Below are positions 51,874 through 61,194 of a stretch of DNA of 64,000 nt, in pieces. The stretch lies in assembly GCA_036395115.1 (NCBI GenBank), contig DASWDU010000005.1, forward strand, positions 62,001 through 126,000, given 5' to 3'. Each line of letters opens with the position of its first letter. Position 1 is the first letter of the stretch. The position numbers and the translations under genes were made by a program. Under the pieces are notes generated by a model. That model was not told the DNA's origin. It saw only the letters and a list, made by a program, of their open reading frames with translations, and did not search any database. The DNA is from Thermoplasmata archaeon. Its GTDB lineage: Archaea; Thermoplasmatota; Thermoplasmata; RBG-16-68-12.

Positions 51874-52638
51874 TTGGAACCCGAGCCGACGCCCCCTCCG
51901 GAGACGACGCCACCGCTGCCTCCCGAGGCGCCTCCTCCGCCGCCCGAGGCCGTCCCGGCCATCGAGCCCGCGGAGACCACGGAAGTTCCTCCCGAAGCTC
52001 CCGCAGAAGGCGAGCCCGCTCCGGTGGTCGAGAAGCCGAAGCGCGAGCCGAAGAAACCCAAGAAACGGCCCAGCTACGAAATGAAGCTCTTCGAGAAGTA
52101 CGACCTGACCGAGGTCGTCGTGCACGACGCCGGCCTCGCGAAGTACATGAATCTCTCGCCAATCGTCATCCCGCACACGGGTGGGCGGTACGCGAACAAG
52201 CCGTTCGGCAAGGCCAAATCGAACCTCGTGGAGCGGCTGATCAACGGCATGATGCGCACGGAGGATTTCACCGGGAAGAAGGCGAAGTCCTACCGGGTCG
52301 TGCGCACGGCGTTCGAGATCATCGCGAAGAAGACCGGGAAGAACCCGGTGCAGATCCTCGTCGATGCGCTCGAGAAGGCCGCGCCGCGCGAGGAGATCAC
52401 GCGCCTCCGGTTCGGCGGCATCAGCGTGCCCCGCGCCGTCGACGTCGCCCCCTCCCGACGGCTCGACCTCGCGCTCCGCAGCATCACGACCGGCGCGGTC
52501 TCGGCGACGTTCAAGAACCGCAAGCCCGTCGAGGAGTGCCTCGCGGACGAGATCCTGATGGCGGCACGCGGCGACATGCAGAGCTCCGCGATCGCGAAGA
52601 AAGAGGAGCTCGAGCGGGTCGCGTCGTCCGCGCGATGA
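51874..52638 (+). CDS. rps7: 30S ribosomal protein S7 with long Pro/Glu-rich N-terminus
   Basis: 254 aa from TTG 51874. The S7 core starts around residue 66 (SYEMKLFEKYDLTEVVVHDAGLAKYMNLSP) and contains VERLINGMMRT, KKAKSYRVVRTAFEIIAKKTGKNPVQILVDALE, and the C-terminal IAKKEELERVASSAR typical of archaeal S7. The first 65 residues are almost only Pro, Glu, Ala, Thr and Val, which is unusual. No better start codon lies between 51874 and the core, though GTG/TTG codons inside the tail cannot be excluded. Confidence 0.95.
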   Translation: MEPEPTPPPETTPPLPPEAPPPPPEAVPAIEPAETTEVPPEAPAEGEPAPVVEKPKREPKKPKKRPSYEMKLFEKYDLTEVVVHDAGLAKYMNLSPIVIPHTGGRYANKPFGKAKSNLVERLINGMMRTEDFTGKKAKSYRVVRTAFEIIAKKTGKNPVQILVDALEKAAPREEITRLRFGGISVPRAVDVAPSRRLDLALRSITTGAVSATFKNRKPVEECLADEILMAARGDMQSSAIAKKEELERVASSAR

Positions 52639-52661
52639 TTCGCCTCACCTTCACCGAAGGC

Positions 52662-52669
52662 TTAATTAG
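52662..52669 (+). promoter_or_regulatory. TATA box of the EF-2 gene
   Basis: TTAATTAG 45-52 nt before ATG 52714, so EF-2 probably has its own promoter in addition to read-through from S7. Confidence 0.55.
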
Positions 52670-52713
52670 TCTCGGCTATCTGCGACTCGCGTTCGCGTTC
52701 AGGAGCCCGAGAG

Positions 52714-54912
52714 ATGGGACGAAAGGAAGAGAACATCAAGAAAGCCCAGGCGTTGCTCCATCTCAAGGACCGCATCCGCAACATCGGCACCGCGGCACAC
52801 ATCGATCACGGGAAAACGACGTTGTCGGATTCGCTAATCGCGGGCGCGGGGATGATTTCCGAGGAGCTCGCGGGCCAGCAGCTCTTTATGGACTACGACG
52901 AACAGGAGCAAGCGCGCGGCATCACGATCAACGCCGCGATCGCGTCGATGGTCCATGACTTCGAAGGCGGCCAGTACCTGATCAATCTGATCGACACGCC
53001 GGGCCACGTCGACTTCGGCGGGGACGTAACCCGTGCGATGCGCGCCATCGATGGCGTGATCATCCTCGACGACTCCGTCGAAGGGATCATGCCGCAGACG
53101 GAGACGGTCATCCGCCAGGCGCTCAAGGAGCGGGTGAGGCCGGTCCTCTTCATCAACAAGGTGGACCGCCTCGTGAACGAGTTGAAAATCAGCCCGGAGC
53201 AGATGCAGCAGCGATTCCAGAAGATCATCACGGAGGTCAACAATCGCATCCGGAAATGGCTGCCCGAGGACCTCGGAGAGAAGTGGATGGTGAACGTCGA
53301 GGCGGGCAGCGTCGCGTTCGGGAGCGCGTACCACAAGTGGGCCGTGAGCGCCCCCTTCACGAAGCGGACGGGCATCGGGTTCAAGGACATCTACAAGCAC
53401 TGTCAAGAGGGGACGATGAAGGAGCTCGCGAAGAAGGCGCCTCTCCACAGCGTCGTGCTGAACATGGTCATCCGCCACCTGCCGAATCCGCTCGAAGCAC
53501 AGAAGATCCGGATCCCGATCATCTGGAAGGGAGACCCGCAGTCGCCCATCGGCAAAGCGATGATGACCGTCGACGAGAACGGCCCGGTCGGGTTCATGGT
53601 GACGAAAATCATCGTCGATCCCCAGGCGGGCGAAGTCGCCGCCGGTCGCCTCTATTCGGGCAAGATTCGCCGGGGCCAAGAGCTGTGGGTCAGCGGGATG
53701 CCGAAGCCCCAGCGCGCGCAGACCGTCGCGATGATCGTCGGCCCGGACCGCATCCCCGTCGACGAGATCGATGCGGGGAACGTCGTCGCGGTCGTCGGGC
53801 TGCGGGACGCGGTCGCCGGCTCGACCGTGAGCGACGACAAGGAGATGCAGCCGTTCGAGAAAATCGTCCACTATTCGGACCCTGTCGTGACAATCGCCGT
53901 CGAAGCGAAGTCAACGTCGGACCTCCCAAAGCTCGTCGAGGCGCTCCGCCTCTTGGCGAAAGCGGACCCGAGCATCCAGGTGGAGATCAACCAGGAGACC
54001 GGGGAGCACCTGATCTCCGGGATGGGGGAACTCCACCTCGAGATCACGATCTACCGGGTCCAGAACGACTACAAGATCCCCGTCACGACGAGCACTCCCA
54101 TCGTCGTCTACCGGGAGGGCGTGGGCGGCAGGGGCGGGCCGTTCGAAGGCAAGTCGCCGAACAAGCACAACCGCTTCTACATGGAGGTCGAACCGCTCGA
54201 GGAGAAGGTCGTCGCCGCGATCCGCGCCGGCGAGATCGCGTCCGGGCAGCGCATCAAGGATTCGAAGGTGCTCGCGAAGAAACTCGAGGAGCTCGGGATG
54301 GACCGGAACGACGCGAAGAACGTCGTCTGGATTCAAGACACGAACATGCTGCTGGACGCGACGAAGGGGATCCAGTATCTCCACGAGACGATGGAGCTGA
54401 TCAAGGAGGCGTACATCGAGGCGATGAACCGCGGCCCGCTCGCGGCGGAGAAAGGTATGGCCCTGAAGGTGAGCCTCGTCGACGCAAAGCTCCACGAGGA
54501 CTCCGTCCACCGCGGGCCGGCACAGGTCATCCCCGCCGCCCGATCGTCGATCTACGGCGCGATGGTCCAAGCGGGGCGGAGCCTCCTCGAGCCGATCCAG
54601 AAGGTCTTCATCAACGTGCCACAGGACTTCATGGGCTCCGCGATCGGGGACGTCCAGAGCCGCCGCGGTGTAATCGAGGACATCACCCAGGAAGGCGAGA
54701 TCACGGTCATCCACGCGAAGGCGCCGGTCGCAGAGATGTTCGGCTTCGCATCGGCGATCCGCTCGGCGACGCAGGGACGCGCCCTGTGGTCGACGGAGAA
54801 CAGCGGCTTCGAGCCCGTGCCGGGGAACCTTCAGGACGAGGTCGTCCGGGCGATCCGCACCCGGAAGGGACTGCCGCCGGAGCCGTACGACGAAGCCTAC
54901 TACGCGGCGTGA
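52714..54912 (+). CDS. fusA: Translation elongation factor 2
   Basis: 732 aa GTPase that moves tRNA and mRNA during elongation. G1 is AHIDHGKTTLSD, G2 RGITINAAI, G3 DTPGHVDFGG, G4 NKVD. The diphthamide target histidine is His599 in EDSVHRGPAQVIPA, so modification by the Dph enzymes is expected. Length and the C-terminal domains IV-V (MFGFASAIRSATQGRALWS) are archaeal-typical. Start ATG 52714. Confidence 0.98.
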   Translation: MGRKEENIKKAQALLHLKDRIRNIGTAAHIDHGKTTLSDSLIAGAGMISEELAGQQLFMDYDEQEQARGITINAAIASMVHDFEGGQYLINLIDTPGHVDFGGDVTRAMRAIDGVIILDDSVEGIMPQTETVIRQALKERVRPVLFINKVDRLVNELKISPEQMQQRFQKIITEVNNRIRKWLPEDLGEKWMVNVEAGSVAFGSAYHKWAVSAPFTKRTGIGFKDIYKHCQEGTMKELAKKAPLHSVVLNMVIRHLPNPLEAQKIRIPIIWKGDPQSPIGKAMMTVDENGPVGFMVTKIIVDPQAGEVAAGRLYSGKIRRGQELWVSGMPKPQRAQTVAMIVGPDRIPVDEIDAGNVVAVVGLRDAVAGSTVSDDKEMQPFEKIVHYSDPVVTIAVEAKSTSDLPKLVEALRLLAKADPSIQVEINQETGEHLISGMGELHLEITIYRVQNDYKIPVTTSTPIVVYREGVGGRGGPFEGKSPNKHNRFYMEVEPLEEKVVAAIRAGEIASGQRIKDSKVLAKKLEELGMDRNDAKNVVWIQDTNMLLDATKGIQYLHETMELIKEAYIEAMNRGPLAAEKGMALKVSLVDAKLHEDSVHRGPAQVIPAARSSIYGAMVQAGRSLLEPIQKVFINVPQDFMGSAIGDVQSRRGVIEDITQEGEITVIHAKAPVAEMFGFASAIRSATQGRALWSTENSGFEPVPGNLQDEVVRAIRTRKGLPPEPYDEAYYAA

Positions 54913-54987
54913 TGTCCGGCGAAGGGTTCCCTCACCGCCATTCGCAATCCTGAAGTCTCCTCACGACGATCGACTGCCCTGAGCACC

Positions 54988-55542
54988 ATGACCACGGACC
55001 GACGTTTCAGCCGCTTCAGCAAATCTCGGGACACCGCCGCCTTCAGCCTCACGGAGATTCCGGACGGCGGCGTCTGCCTGTCCGCGTTCCTGATCCTCAC
55101 GGAAGCCGGACAACCGTCGCGCATCCTGATGGGCCACATGAATCCCGAGGCGCGGTGGGACCACATCGGGGCGCTCGATCCGAAGCGGGTCGAAGTGCAC
55201 TCGCGCGCCTGGATGCTTCCGTCGTCCCACCTCATCTATCTCGAATCGCCCCAAGGCGCCGCTCGACGGATCGCGCGGGAACAGCTGAATCTCCCGAACG
55301 TCGAGCTCTCGGGGCCGCTGGTCGTCTCGGAGGCATACACGCCGAAGCGCTTCCCCGGAACACAGCATCACTGGGACGTCGAATTCCTGTTCCGCGGAGA
55401 GCTCGCGGGCCCGGACGTCCCGCGCGCCGCCGCGTGGAAGGAGCTGGCGTTCGTCGACCTGCGCCGCACGCCGAAAGCCGAGATTGCACGTTCCCACGAA
55501 GACATCATCGAGTCCGCCGGCCTGCGGTTCGGGACGGACTGA
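54988..55542 (+). CDS. Nudix-like protein with degenerate motif
   Basis: 184 aa. The fold appears Nudix-like: CLSAFLILTEAGQPSRILMGHM, then a position where the Nudix box (Gly, Glu, then Arg-Glu-x-x-Glu-Glu) should be reads GAARRIAREQLNL, keeping Arg-Glu but losing the following Glu pair. It may therefore lack hydrolase activity. Strand VEFLFRGELAG and the acidic C-terminus fit the fold. It sits in the translation cluster between EF-2 and EF-1 alpha, all in one direction, which is unusual. Role unknown. Confidence 0.6.
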   Translation: MTTDRRFSRFSKSRDTAAFSLTEIPDGGVCLSAFLILTEAGQPSRILMGHMNPEARWDHIGALDPKRVEVHSRAWMLPSSHLIYLESPQGAARRIAREQLNLPNVELSGPLVVSEAYTPKRFPGTQHHWDVEFLFRGELAGPDVPRAAAWKELAFVDLRRTPKAEIARSHEDIIESAGLRFGTD

Positions 55543-55611
55543 GCGGGCCTCCTCGCGGCCCGTTCCTATGGAGAAAATCGGGCGGGAGAATCAAGCGTGC
55601 GGGTGGGAAAG

Positions 55612-55619
55612 CATAAATA
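55612..55619 (+). promoter_or_regulatory. TATA box of the EF-1 alpha gene
   Basis: CATAAATA about 39-46 nt before ATG 55658. Confidence 0.6.
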
Positions 55620-55657
55620 CAGCAGGATGATTAGGCGCGTCCCACGGAGCGAAAAGC

Positions 55658-56932
55658 ATGCCCGCGAAGCCCCACCTGAACCTCGTGTTCATCGGCCACG
55701 TCGACCACGGGAAGTCGACGACGGTCGGCCGGATCCTCTACGACACGGGAAACATCGACCCGCACGAACTCGAGAACCTGAAGAAGCTCGCCGAGCAGAT
55801 GGGCAAGGCGACCTTCGAGTTCGCGTTCGTGATGGACCAGGTCAAGGAGGAGCGGGAGCGCGGCCTGACGATCGACGTCGCGCACAAGCGCTTCGACACG
55901 GACAAGTACTATTTCACGATCATCGACGCCCCGGGCCACCGGGACTTCGTCAAGAACATGATCACGGGCACGTCCCAGGCGGACGCCGCCGTCCTCGTCG
56001 TCGGCGCGGCGGAGGGCGTTCAGACGCAGACCAAGGAGCACATCTACCTCGCGAAGGTCCTCGGGGTCGAGCAGATGATCGTCGCGATCAACAAGATGGA
56101 CGCGACGAAGCCCGAATACTCGGAGAAGCGCTTCACGGAGCTGAAGACGGAACTGAGCGGCCTCCTGAAGGTCTCCGGCTTCAAGGTCGACAAGATCCCC
56201 TTCATCCCGATCAGCTCGTACAAGGGCGAGAACATCGCGAAGGCGTCGACGAAGATGGGGTGGTACAAGGGCCCTGCCCTCGTCCCTGCGCTGAACGATC
56301 TCAGTGTGCCGCCGAAGCCGACGAACCTCCCGCTCCGGCTCCCCGTGCAGGACGTCTACTCGATCACCGGCGCCGGCACGGTGCCCGTCGGACGGGTCGA
56401 GACGGGCGTGCTGAAGGTCGGGATGAAGGTCCACTTCATGCCCGCCGACAAGGTGGGCGAGGTCAAGTCGATCGAGATGCACCACGAGCAGATCCCGCAG
56501 GCGGAGCCGGGCGACAACGTCGGATTCAACGTGCGCGGGGTCGACAAGAAGGACCTCCGCCGGGGCGACGTCGCCGGGCCGCCGGACAACCCGCCGACCG
56601 TCGCGAAGTCCTTCACGGCGCAGATCGTCGTCCTGAATCATCCAAGCGTCATCACGGCCGGGTACACGCCGGTCTTCCACGCGCACACGGCCCAGGTCGC
56701 CGGCACCTTCGAGGAGATCATCGCGGTGCTCGACCCGAAGACGGGCGCGCCGAAGCCCGAGAAACCCGACTTCCTCAAGACCGGCGACGCGGCCCGCGTC
56801 AAGATCCGACCGACGAAACCCCTCGTGATCGAGGCGTTCAAGGCGTTTCCCCAGATGGGGCGGTTCGCGGTCCGCGACATGGGGCAGACCGTCGCGGCGG
56901 GCCAGGTCATCGACGTCGAGAAGGCGAAGTGA
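55658..56932 (+). CDS. tuf: Translation elongation factor 1 alpha (EF-Tu type)
   Basis: 424 aa GTPase that delivers aminoacyl-tRNA to the ribosome. G1 [10 protein letters not shown]2 region [16 protein letters not shown]3 [13 protein letters not shown]4 NKMD. Two beta-barrel domains follow ([20 protein letters not shown] and [20 protein letters not shown]). The C-terminal [18 protein letters not shown] is canonical. Its own TATA box is at 55612-55619. S10 follows after 37 bp. Confidence 0.98.
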   Translation: MPAKPHLNLVFIGHVDHGKSTTVGRILYDTGNIDPHELENLKKLAEQMGKATFEFAFVMDQVKEERERGLTIDVAHKRFDTDKYYFTIIDAPGHRDFVKNMITGTSQADAAVLVVGAAEGVQTQTKEHIYLAKVLGVEQMIVAINKMDATKPEYSEKRFTELKTELSGLLKVSGFKVDKIPFIPISSYKGENIAKASTKMGWYKGPALVPALNDLSVPPKPTNLPLRLPVQDVYSITGAGTVPVGRVETGVLKVGMKVHFMPADKVGEVKSIEMHHEQIPQAEPGDNVGFNVRGVDKKDLRRGDVAGPPDNPPTVAKSFTAQIVVLNHPSVITAGYTPVFHAHTAQVAGTFEEIIAVLDPKTGAPKPEKPDFLKTGDAARVKIRPTKPLVIEAFKAFPQMGRFAVRDMGQTVAAGQVIDVEKAK

Positions 56933-56969
56933 CCTCACGTCCGCGAGATCCGAATCCCCAGGTTGACGT

Positions 56970-57281
56970 ATGGCTCAGAAGGCACGGATCTCGCTCAGCG
57001 GAACGGACCCGAAGAAGGTCGACAACGTGTGCCAGCAGATCAAGCTGATCAGCGAGCGGACGGGCGTCGCGATGTCCGGGCCGATCCCGCTCCCGACGAA
57101 GCGGCTCCTCGTGCCCGTCCGCAAGTCGCCGGACGGCGAGGGCAGCGAGACGTGGGACCGCTGGGAGATGCGGATCCACAAGAGGCTCATCGACCTCGAC
57201 GCGGACGAGCGGGCGTTGCGGCAGCTCATGCGCATCCAGGTGCCGGACGGCGTGAACATCGAGATCGTCTTGCGATCGTGA
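56970..57281 (+). CDS. rps10: 30S ribosomal protein S10
   Basis: 103 aa, small head protein of the 30S subunit and usual partner of EF-1 alpha in archaea. [19 protein letters not shown] is the S10 loop and [22 protein letters not shown] the following helix. Start ATG 56970. It ends 3 bp before the convergent membrane-protein gene. Confidence 0.97.
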   Translation: MAQKARISLSGTDPKKVDNVCQQIKLISERTGVAMSGPIPLPTKRLLVPVRKSPDGEGSETWDRWEMRIHKRLIDLDADERALRQLMRIQVPDGVNIEIVLRS

Positions 57282-57284
57282 GCC

Positions 57285-57785
57285 TCAGCGCGGCTCGAGA
57301 TAGGTTCGGGAGAGCGCGAGCAAGGCGACGACGTCGACCACGAACAGGGCGAATCCCGATGCGACGATCGCGGTCGGGAGATTCGCGAGGACGAGCACGA
57401 TCGGCCCGAATCCGGCCGCGGACGCGAACGCCACGGGCCACGCCCAGAACCGGCGGCGCAGGAAGCCGATCCCCGTCGCGAGGGCGACGAGCGGGGCGTA
57501 GCCGCTGAGGAAGGCGTGGCCGAGCGGGTCGAGGTGTGCCCACAGGATCGCCAGGAGGACGGAGAGGATCCATCCCGCCGCGGGCGCCATCGCGGGCCAC
57601 GGCCTTTGATCCGCCACGATGCTCACGAGCGCCAGGACGACGGCCAGGGCGGCCGCGGAGACGACCGCCCACGGCGAGCCGGAAATCTGGCCGAACTCGA
57701 TCGCGCCCGTGAGGAGAGCGAGGCTCCCGCCGACGAGGCTCAGTCCGACGAACCAGCGCAACGCGGCTTCGGTCCGCGGCGTCAC
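57285..57785 (-). CDS. Small polytopic membrane protein
   Basis: 166 aa, five or six hydrophobic helices (WFVGLSLVGGSLALLTGAI, VVSAAALAVVLALVSIV, GWILSVLLAILWAH, GYAPLVALATGIGFL, FASAAGFGPIVLVLA, VVDVVALLALS). No catalytic or domain signature seen. The GTG start at 57785 lies 76 bp from the stop of the upstream Ig-repeat surface protein, so they may be co-transcribed. Confidence 0.62.
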   Translation of the reverse strand: MTPRTEAALRWFVGLSLVGGSLALLTGAIEFGQISGSPWAVVSAAALAVVLALVSIVADQRPWPAMAPAAGWILSVLLAILWAHLDPLGHAFLSGYAPLVALATGIGFLRRRFWAWPVAFASAAGFGPIVLVLANLPTAIVASGFALFVVDVVALLALSRTYLEPR

Positions 57786-57860
57786 GCCCCCGGCATCCGC
57801 GGCGGGCGGAAAAGCGTTCGGCCGTTCGTGGCGATGCCTTCGTCGGAAATCCGGGCGGCC

Positions 57861-59519
57861 TCAGTCGCCGCCGGTCTTCCGCCGCCTCCGCACCGCGACG
57901 TACGCCGAGACGACCACGATCGCCCCGAGGACGAGCATCAGGAACCAGAAGTCGATCGCCGGGACCCCTTGAGCCGAGGGCCCGCCGCCGCCGTACACGA
58001 ACGGAACGCTCGCCTCGGCGACGTTGCCTGCTCGGTCCGTCGCTCGGACGGTCACGAAGTGCGGACCGATCGTCGGCGAGGGTACGTCGTACGTCGTCGC
58101 GCCCGTAGCGACGACGGGCGAGCCGCCGTCGTAGGCGACCTCGACCCGCGCGATCCCCGACAAGTCGTCCGACGCGGTCCACGCCACCGTCACGCCGCCG
58201 TACACGGTCGAGCCGCCCGCGGGGCCGGTCAGCGAGAGGGAGGGAGGGGTCGCGTCCACCGTCACGGCGACCGTCGTCTCGGCGACGTTCCCCGCGCGGT
58301 CGAACGCCTTGAGGAGGACGGTCCGTGCGCCCTCCGGCACGTTCGGGAACGTGTAGCCGGCCGCCTCGGCCAGCCGCACAGCCGGTCCTCCGTCGAGGGA
58401 CAGCTCGTACCCGTCGATCCCGGAGATCGCGTCGGCGCCGAGCCAGAGCAGTTGCAGCTGCCTCGAGTTGACGTACGGTCCGGCGGGGGCGACGACGGTC
58501 ATGCTCGGAGGCGTCGTATCGACGGCGAACGGGACCGTCTGCGTCGCGACGTTGCCCGCGCCGTCAATCGCGACCACGCTGACCGCGTGTCCGCCTTCGG
58601 GGAGGTCCGCGAGGGGATAGGAGGTCGCGTCCGCCGCGAGCTCGACGGACGGGTTCGAGTCGACGGTCAGCCGGACGGCCGAGATTCCGGCCCCGGTGTC
58701 CCGCGCGGTCCAGCGAACGTCGACGGCCGTGGTGTTCACGAACGAGCCGCGCAGCGGCGCCGTGACCTGGAGCTCCGGCGCCTTCGGATCGAAGTGGAAG
58801 GGAATCCCCAGGCGGGCCTCGTTGCCCGCGCGGTCCGTCGCCGTGACGATGGCGGTGTGATCCCCTACCCCCTGGAGCGCCAGGTCCGTCTGGCCCGCCG
58901 CATCCGAGAAGGCGACGGGGGGCGCGGCGTCGAGCGACACGTCGACGGAAGCGACGCCGGAGACGGCGTCCTCGGCGACCCATTTCAGGACCGTGCGGCT
59001 GGTCCATTCGCCCGGAACGGGCGTCTCGACGAACAGGTCCGGCGGGTGCGTGTCGAGGATCGTCTCCGCCTTCGCGGCGTCCGGGCCCGGCTCCCGCCAG
59101 TGGCCGCGGTCCACCGCGATCGTCGAGAACTCGTAGGCGTCTTCGCCGCCCGTGTAGTACGTGTCGAAAGGAATCGTCCCGTTCGGGTCGTCCGTCCCGA
59201 AGCCGAGCGCACCGTACCATTCGCCGCTCGGGTTCCACGGGGGCGCGTAGCGCGTCCAGTTCGGCGTGTGAAGGCTCCGGTAGTACAGCTCGGTCCAGAA
59301 TACGCCGCTATTCCCGGAAGACCCGCGGGACGTGAAGTTCAGGCTCACGACCTGCTGGCTCGTGTACTCGGGGAGCGGCGCGATCTCCGATTCCGGCGCG
59401 CGGTCGGCGGCCACGACGGCAAGAGGCAAGCTCGGCACGATCCCGGCCGGGCCGAAATACGCCGCCAAGACGAGCGTTATCACGGAAACCGCGGCGAGAG
59501 CCGCCATCCTCCTCAACAT
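57861..59519 (-). CDS. Secreted Ig-repeat surface protein with membrane anchor
   Basis: 552 aa. Signal peptide [18 protein letters not shown]. An N-terminal beta domain ([20 protein letters not shown] ... [17 protein letters not shown]) precedes four Ig-like repeats of about 95 residues, each starting near DxxPP or DPKAPE and containing RAGNVA/DGAGNVA turns. The last helix ([21 protein letters not shown]) and basic RRRRK tail anchor it. The repeat type is the same as in the giant kelch protein at 22668-25439. ATG 59519 is the start; CCTATGAG in front is the promoter region. Confidence 0.82.
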   Translation of the reverse strand: MLRRMAALAAVSVITLVLAAYFGPAGIVPSLPLAVVAADRAPESEIAPLPEYTSQQVVSLNFTSRGSSGNSGVFWTELYYRSLHTPNWTRYAPPWNPSGEWYGALGFGTDDPNGTIPFDTYYTGGEDAYEFSTIAVDRGHWREPGPDAAKAETILDTHPPDLFVETPVPGEWTSRTVLKWVAEDAVSGVASVDVSLDAAPPVAFSDAAGQTDLALQGVGDHTAIVTATDRAGNEARLGIPFHFDPKAPELQVTAPLRGSFVNTTAVDVRWTARDTGAGISAVRLTVDSNPSVELAADATSYPLADLPEGGHAVSVVAIDGAGNVATQTVPFAVDTTPPSMTVVAPAGPYVNSRQLQLLWLGADAISGIDGYELSLDGGPAVRLAEAAGYTFPNVPEGARTVLLKAFDRAGNVAETTVAVTVDATPPSLSLTGPAGGSTVYGGVTVAWTASDDLSGIARVEVAYDGGSPVVATGATTYDVPSPTIGPHFVTVRATDRAGNVAEASVPFVYGGGGPSAQGVPAIDFWFLMLVLGAIVVVSAYVAVRRRRKTGGD

Positions 59520-59720
59520 ACCGAACCCTCATAGGATAGACTGGTGTGAAGGTACATAGCCCTTCCGTCGCGCCGGCCCGCCAGGGACCGCCGGGACCAA
59601 AGCTCAGAATGAACGAGGAAAGCCCGTGTCGCCCGAGGCCGCTCGAACGGAACGGCTTCCGATCGGCATCAGAGACCCGCGCGGAAAGTTTCATGTGAAC
59701 GGCGACGCTGTGCGCGCGTC

Positions 59721-59792
59721 GGGCCGGTAGATCAGCGGAAGATCGCCTGCTTTGCAAGCAGGAAGTCCTGGGTTCAAATCCCAGCCGGTCCA
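59721..59792 (+). tRNA. tRNA-Ala (anticodon UGC)
   Basis: Acceptor GGGCCGG (59721-59727) pairs with CCGGTCC (59785-59791) with a G3:U70 wobble, the identity pair for alanine. The anticodon arm CCTGC-TTTGCAA-GCAGG gives anticodon UGC. T arm CTGGG-TTCAAAT-CCCAG; discriminator A at 59792; no encoded CCA. The last 14 bases plus one (from 59780) recur downstream at 61046. Confidence 0.96.
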
Positions 59793-59793
59793 T
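59780..59793 (+). repeat. Direct repeat, left copy (tRNA-Ala 3' end), candidate attL
   Basis: CCCAGCCGGTCCAT, the last part of the tRNA T stem and acceptor stem plus the next base, repeated exactly at 61046-61059. This is the usual geometry of an integration site in a tRNA 3' end. Confidence 0.6.
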
Positions 59794-59937
59794 GCCCCAA
59801 TACATCGGAACTGGCGGATGCAATCAGGCAAGAAAGAGAAAGGGTGGAGGTTGCTCTTTGCTTTCACGGCTACGATCGTTGCCGAACGCCCCTGTATTCC
59901 GTGGGAATCTTATTTAGCCCAGTTCATAGTTGCCGCG

Positions 59938-60336
59938 ATGACGCCGCTTGACCGCGAAGGCCGCCAACCGCTGCACTATGCAGCCATGGCGAACGATTCG
60001 GCGAAGGTCGCTGAGCGCCTCGCTGCCGGCGATGACGCCAATCTTGGGGACCGGATGGGCATGACCCCGCTGCATCTGGCCTGCCAGGAAGGGGCCACCA
60101 CAGCCGCAGCTCTTCTTCTGGATGCGGGGGCGAACGTCAACCGGCCCAACAGGCACGGCAACACACCGCTGTTTGTTGCGGTGTTCAACTCACGCGGCCG
60201 CGGGGACCTGATTCGACTGCTCCGCTCAAGGGGCGCAAATCCGCTGTACGTGAACAAAGCTGGGCAGACCCCGCTCGGCCTCGCACGAATCATTGGCAAC
60301 CACGACGTGGCCCAGTTCTTCTCGGACTTGCCATGA
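59938..60336 (+). CDS. Short ankyrin-repeat protein
   Basis: 132 aa from ATG 59938. Four ankyrin repeats: GRQPLHYAAMANDSAKVAERL, MTPLHLACQEGATTAAALLL then DAGANVNR, NTPLFVAVFNSRGRGDLIRL, QTPLGLARIIGNHDVAQF. A TATA-like TATTTAG at 59911-59917 predicts a leaderless start at exactly this ATG. The frame is open through the tRNA but that part is not coding. It lies inside the segment bounded by the tRNA-Ala direct repeats, suggesting horizontal acquisition. Confidence 0.82.
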   Translation: MTPLDREGRQPLHYAAMANDSAKVAERLAAGDDANLGDRMGMTPLHLACQEGATTAAALLLDAGANVNRPNRHGNTPLFVAVFNSRGRGDLIRLLRSRGANPLYVNKAGQTPLGLARIIGNHDVAQFFSDLP

Positions 60337-60481
60337 AATCGAGTACGACGACCCCGCGGATTCCAACGTTGCGACAGCATGTCGTTGCGGGATGGCGCCG
60401 ACGATTTTCGCTCCGACATGAAGGAACGGACGCGCGTTGCGGCCAAAGACCTAAATCCAACCCTCACTCTTGTGCCGCCCT

Positions 60482-60922
60482 ATGCCGATGATTGACGTGT
60501 ACGCACCGCGAGATATTTTCCCTGCAGGGACCGAGGGCCTGCTGGGCAAGGAACTTACGATGGCAGTTCTCCGTGCCGAGGGTGTGGCAACCCCCGGGCC
60601 CTTCCATCTGAACAATACCGCGGCGTTCCTTCACCTCATGGAGCCGGGTCATATTCACACCGCGGCAACCCTCTCCGCCCGCACCGTCCGCGTCCAGGTC
60701 ATCACGCCGCCTGCGGCGTTAACGCGCGAAGGGCAGAAGCAACTCGTAAAAGAGATCACCGAGATCGTAACCAAGGTCTCCAACGACCCGACCCAATCCA
60801 GTCGCACGTGGGTGATTCTCACGGAGGCAGCCGAGGGCGGTTGGGGGCTCTCGGGCACCGCCTTTGGCCGGGAAGAATTCGCGGCGCTCGCAGCCAAGGC
60901 GGCTGCGGCACGCGCGAAGTAA
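60482..60922 (+). CDS. Tautomerase-family protein (4-oxalocrotonate tautomerase-like)
   Basis: 146 aa from ATG 60482, giving MPMIDVYAPRD; the Pro after the initiator Met would be the catalytic base after Met removal. The fold is a pair of beta-alpha-beta units (residues 1-70 and 70-146), the second being VRVQVITPPAALTREGQKQLVKEITEIV, as in longer tautomerases. TATA-like CTAAAT at 60452-60457 fits leaderless transcription. Substrate unknown. It is within the same island as the short ankyrin gene. Confidence 0.75.
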   Translation: MPMIDVYAPRDIFPAGTEGLLGKELTMAVLRAEGVATPGPFHLNNTAAFLHLMEPGHIHTAATLSARTVRVQVITPPAALTREGQKQLVKEITEIVTKVSNDPTQSSRTWVILTEAAEGGWGLSGTAFGREEFAALAAKAAAARAK

Positions 60923-61012
60923 GCGCACAATCAGTCTAGGAATCCGAGTCCCTATGGCGTGACTCCGGCCGAGTCCGGCGGCGGACCTCCTGGGCGTTCG
61001 GCGGCTTGTGAC

Positions 61013-61035
61013 GCCGAGAGGATTTGAACCTCGGC
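61013..61035 (-). pseudogene. tRNA T-arm remnant
   Basis: On the minus strand, GCCGAGG-TTCAAAT-CCTCTCGGC folds as a T arm with the conserved TTCAAAT loop, but no complete cloverleaf can be built: too few bases separate the neighbouring TCCAAA from the T stem, and no matching 5' acceptor is found. It looks like the 3' part of another tRNA left by recombination. Confidence 0.45.
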
Positions 61036-61045
61036 AAGTTTGGAG

Positions 61046-61059
61046 CCCAGCCGGTCCAT
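61046..61059 (+). repeat. Direct repeat, right copy, candidate attR
   Basis: CCCAGCCGGTCCAT, identical to 59780-59793, 1266 bp downstream. The bases just before it (TTGGAG) do not continue the tRNA, so this is a 3' fragment rather than a second gene. Confidence 0.6.
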
Positions 61060-61194
61060 CCTTCTCGGCCGCGCGACAGGTCGACCTCGGGGCGCGCGGG
61101 ACGAGGAACACAACCAGGCGGTCGCCCGGAGAGGTCGCCCGGGCACTGAGGCCCCAATGAAGGCGAACGAGATAGGTGCGGGGTCGGCCCGCGT

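Noticed and set aside
61005-61080. Possible intact tRNA-Trp (TCCAAA next to a T arm) on the minus strand
   Set aside because: The distance between the presumed anticodon loop and T stem is too short, the anticodon stem does not pair, and no matching acceptor 5' strand was found within about 150 bp.
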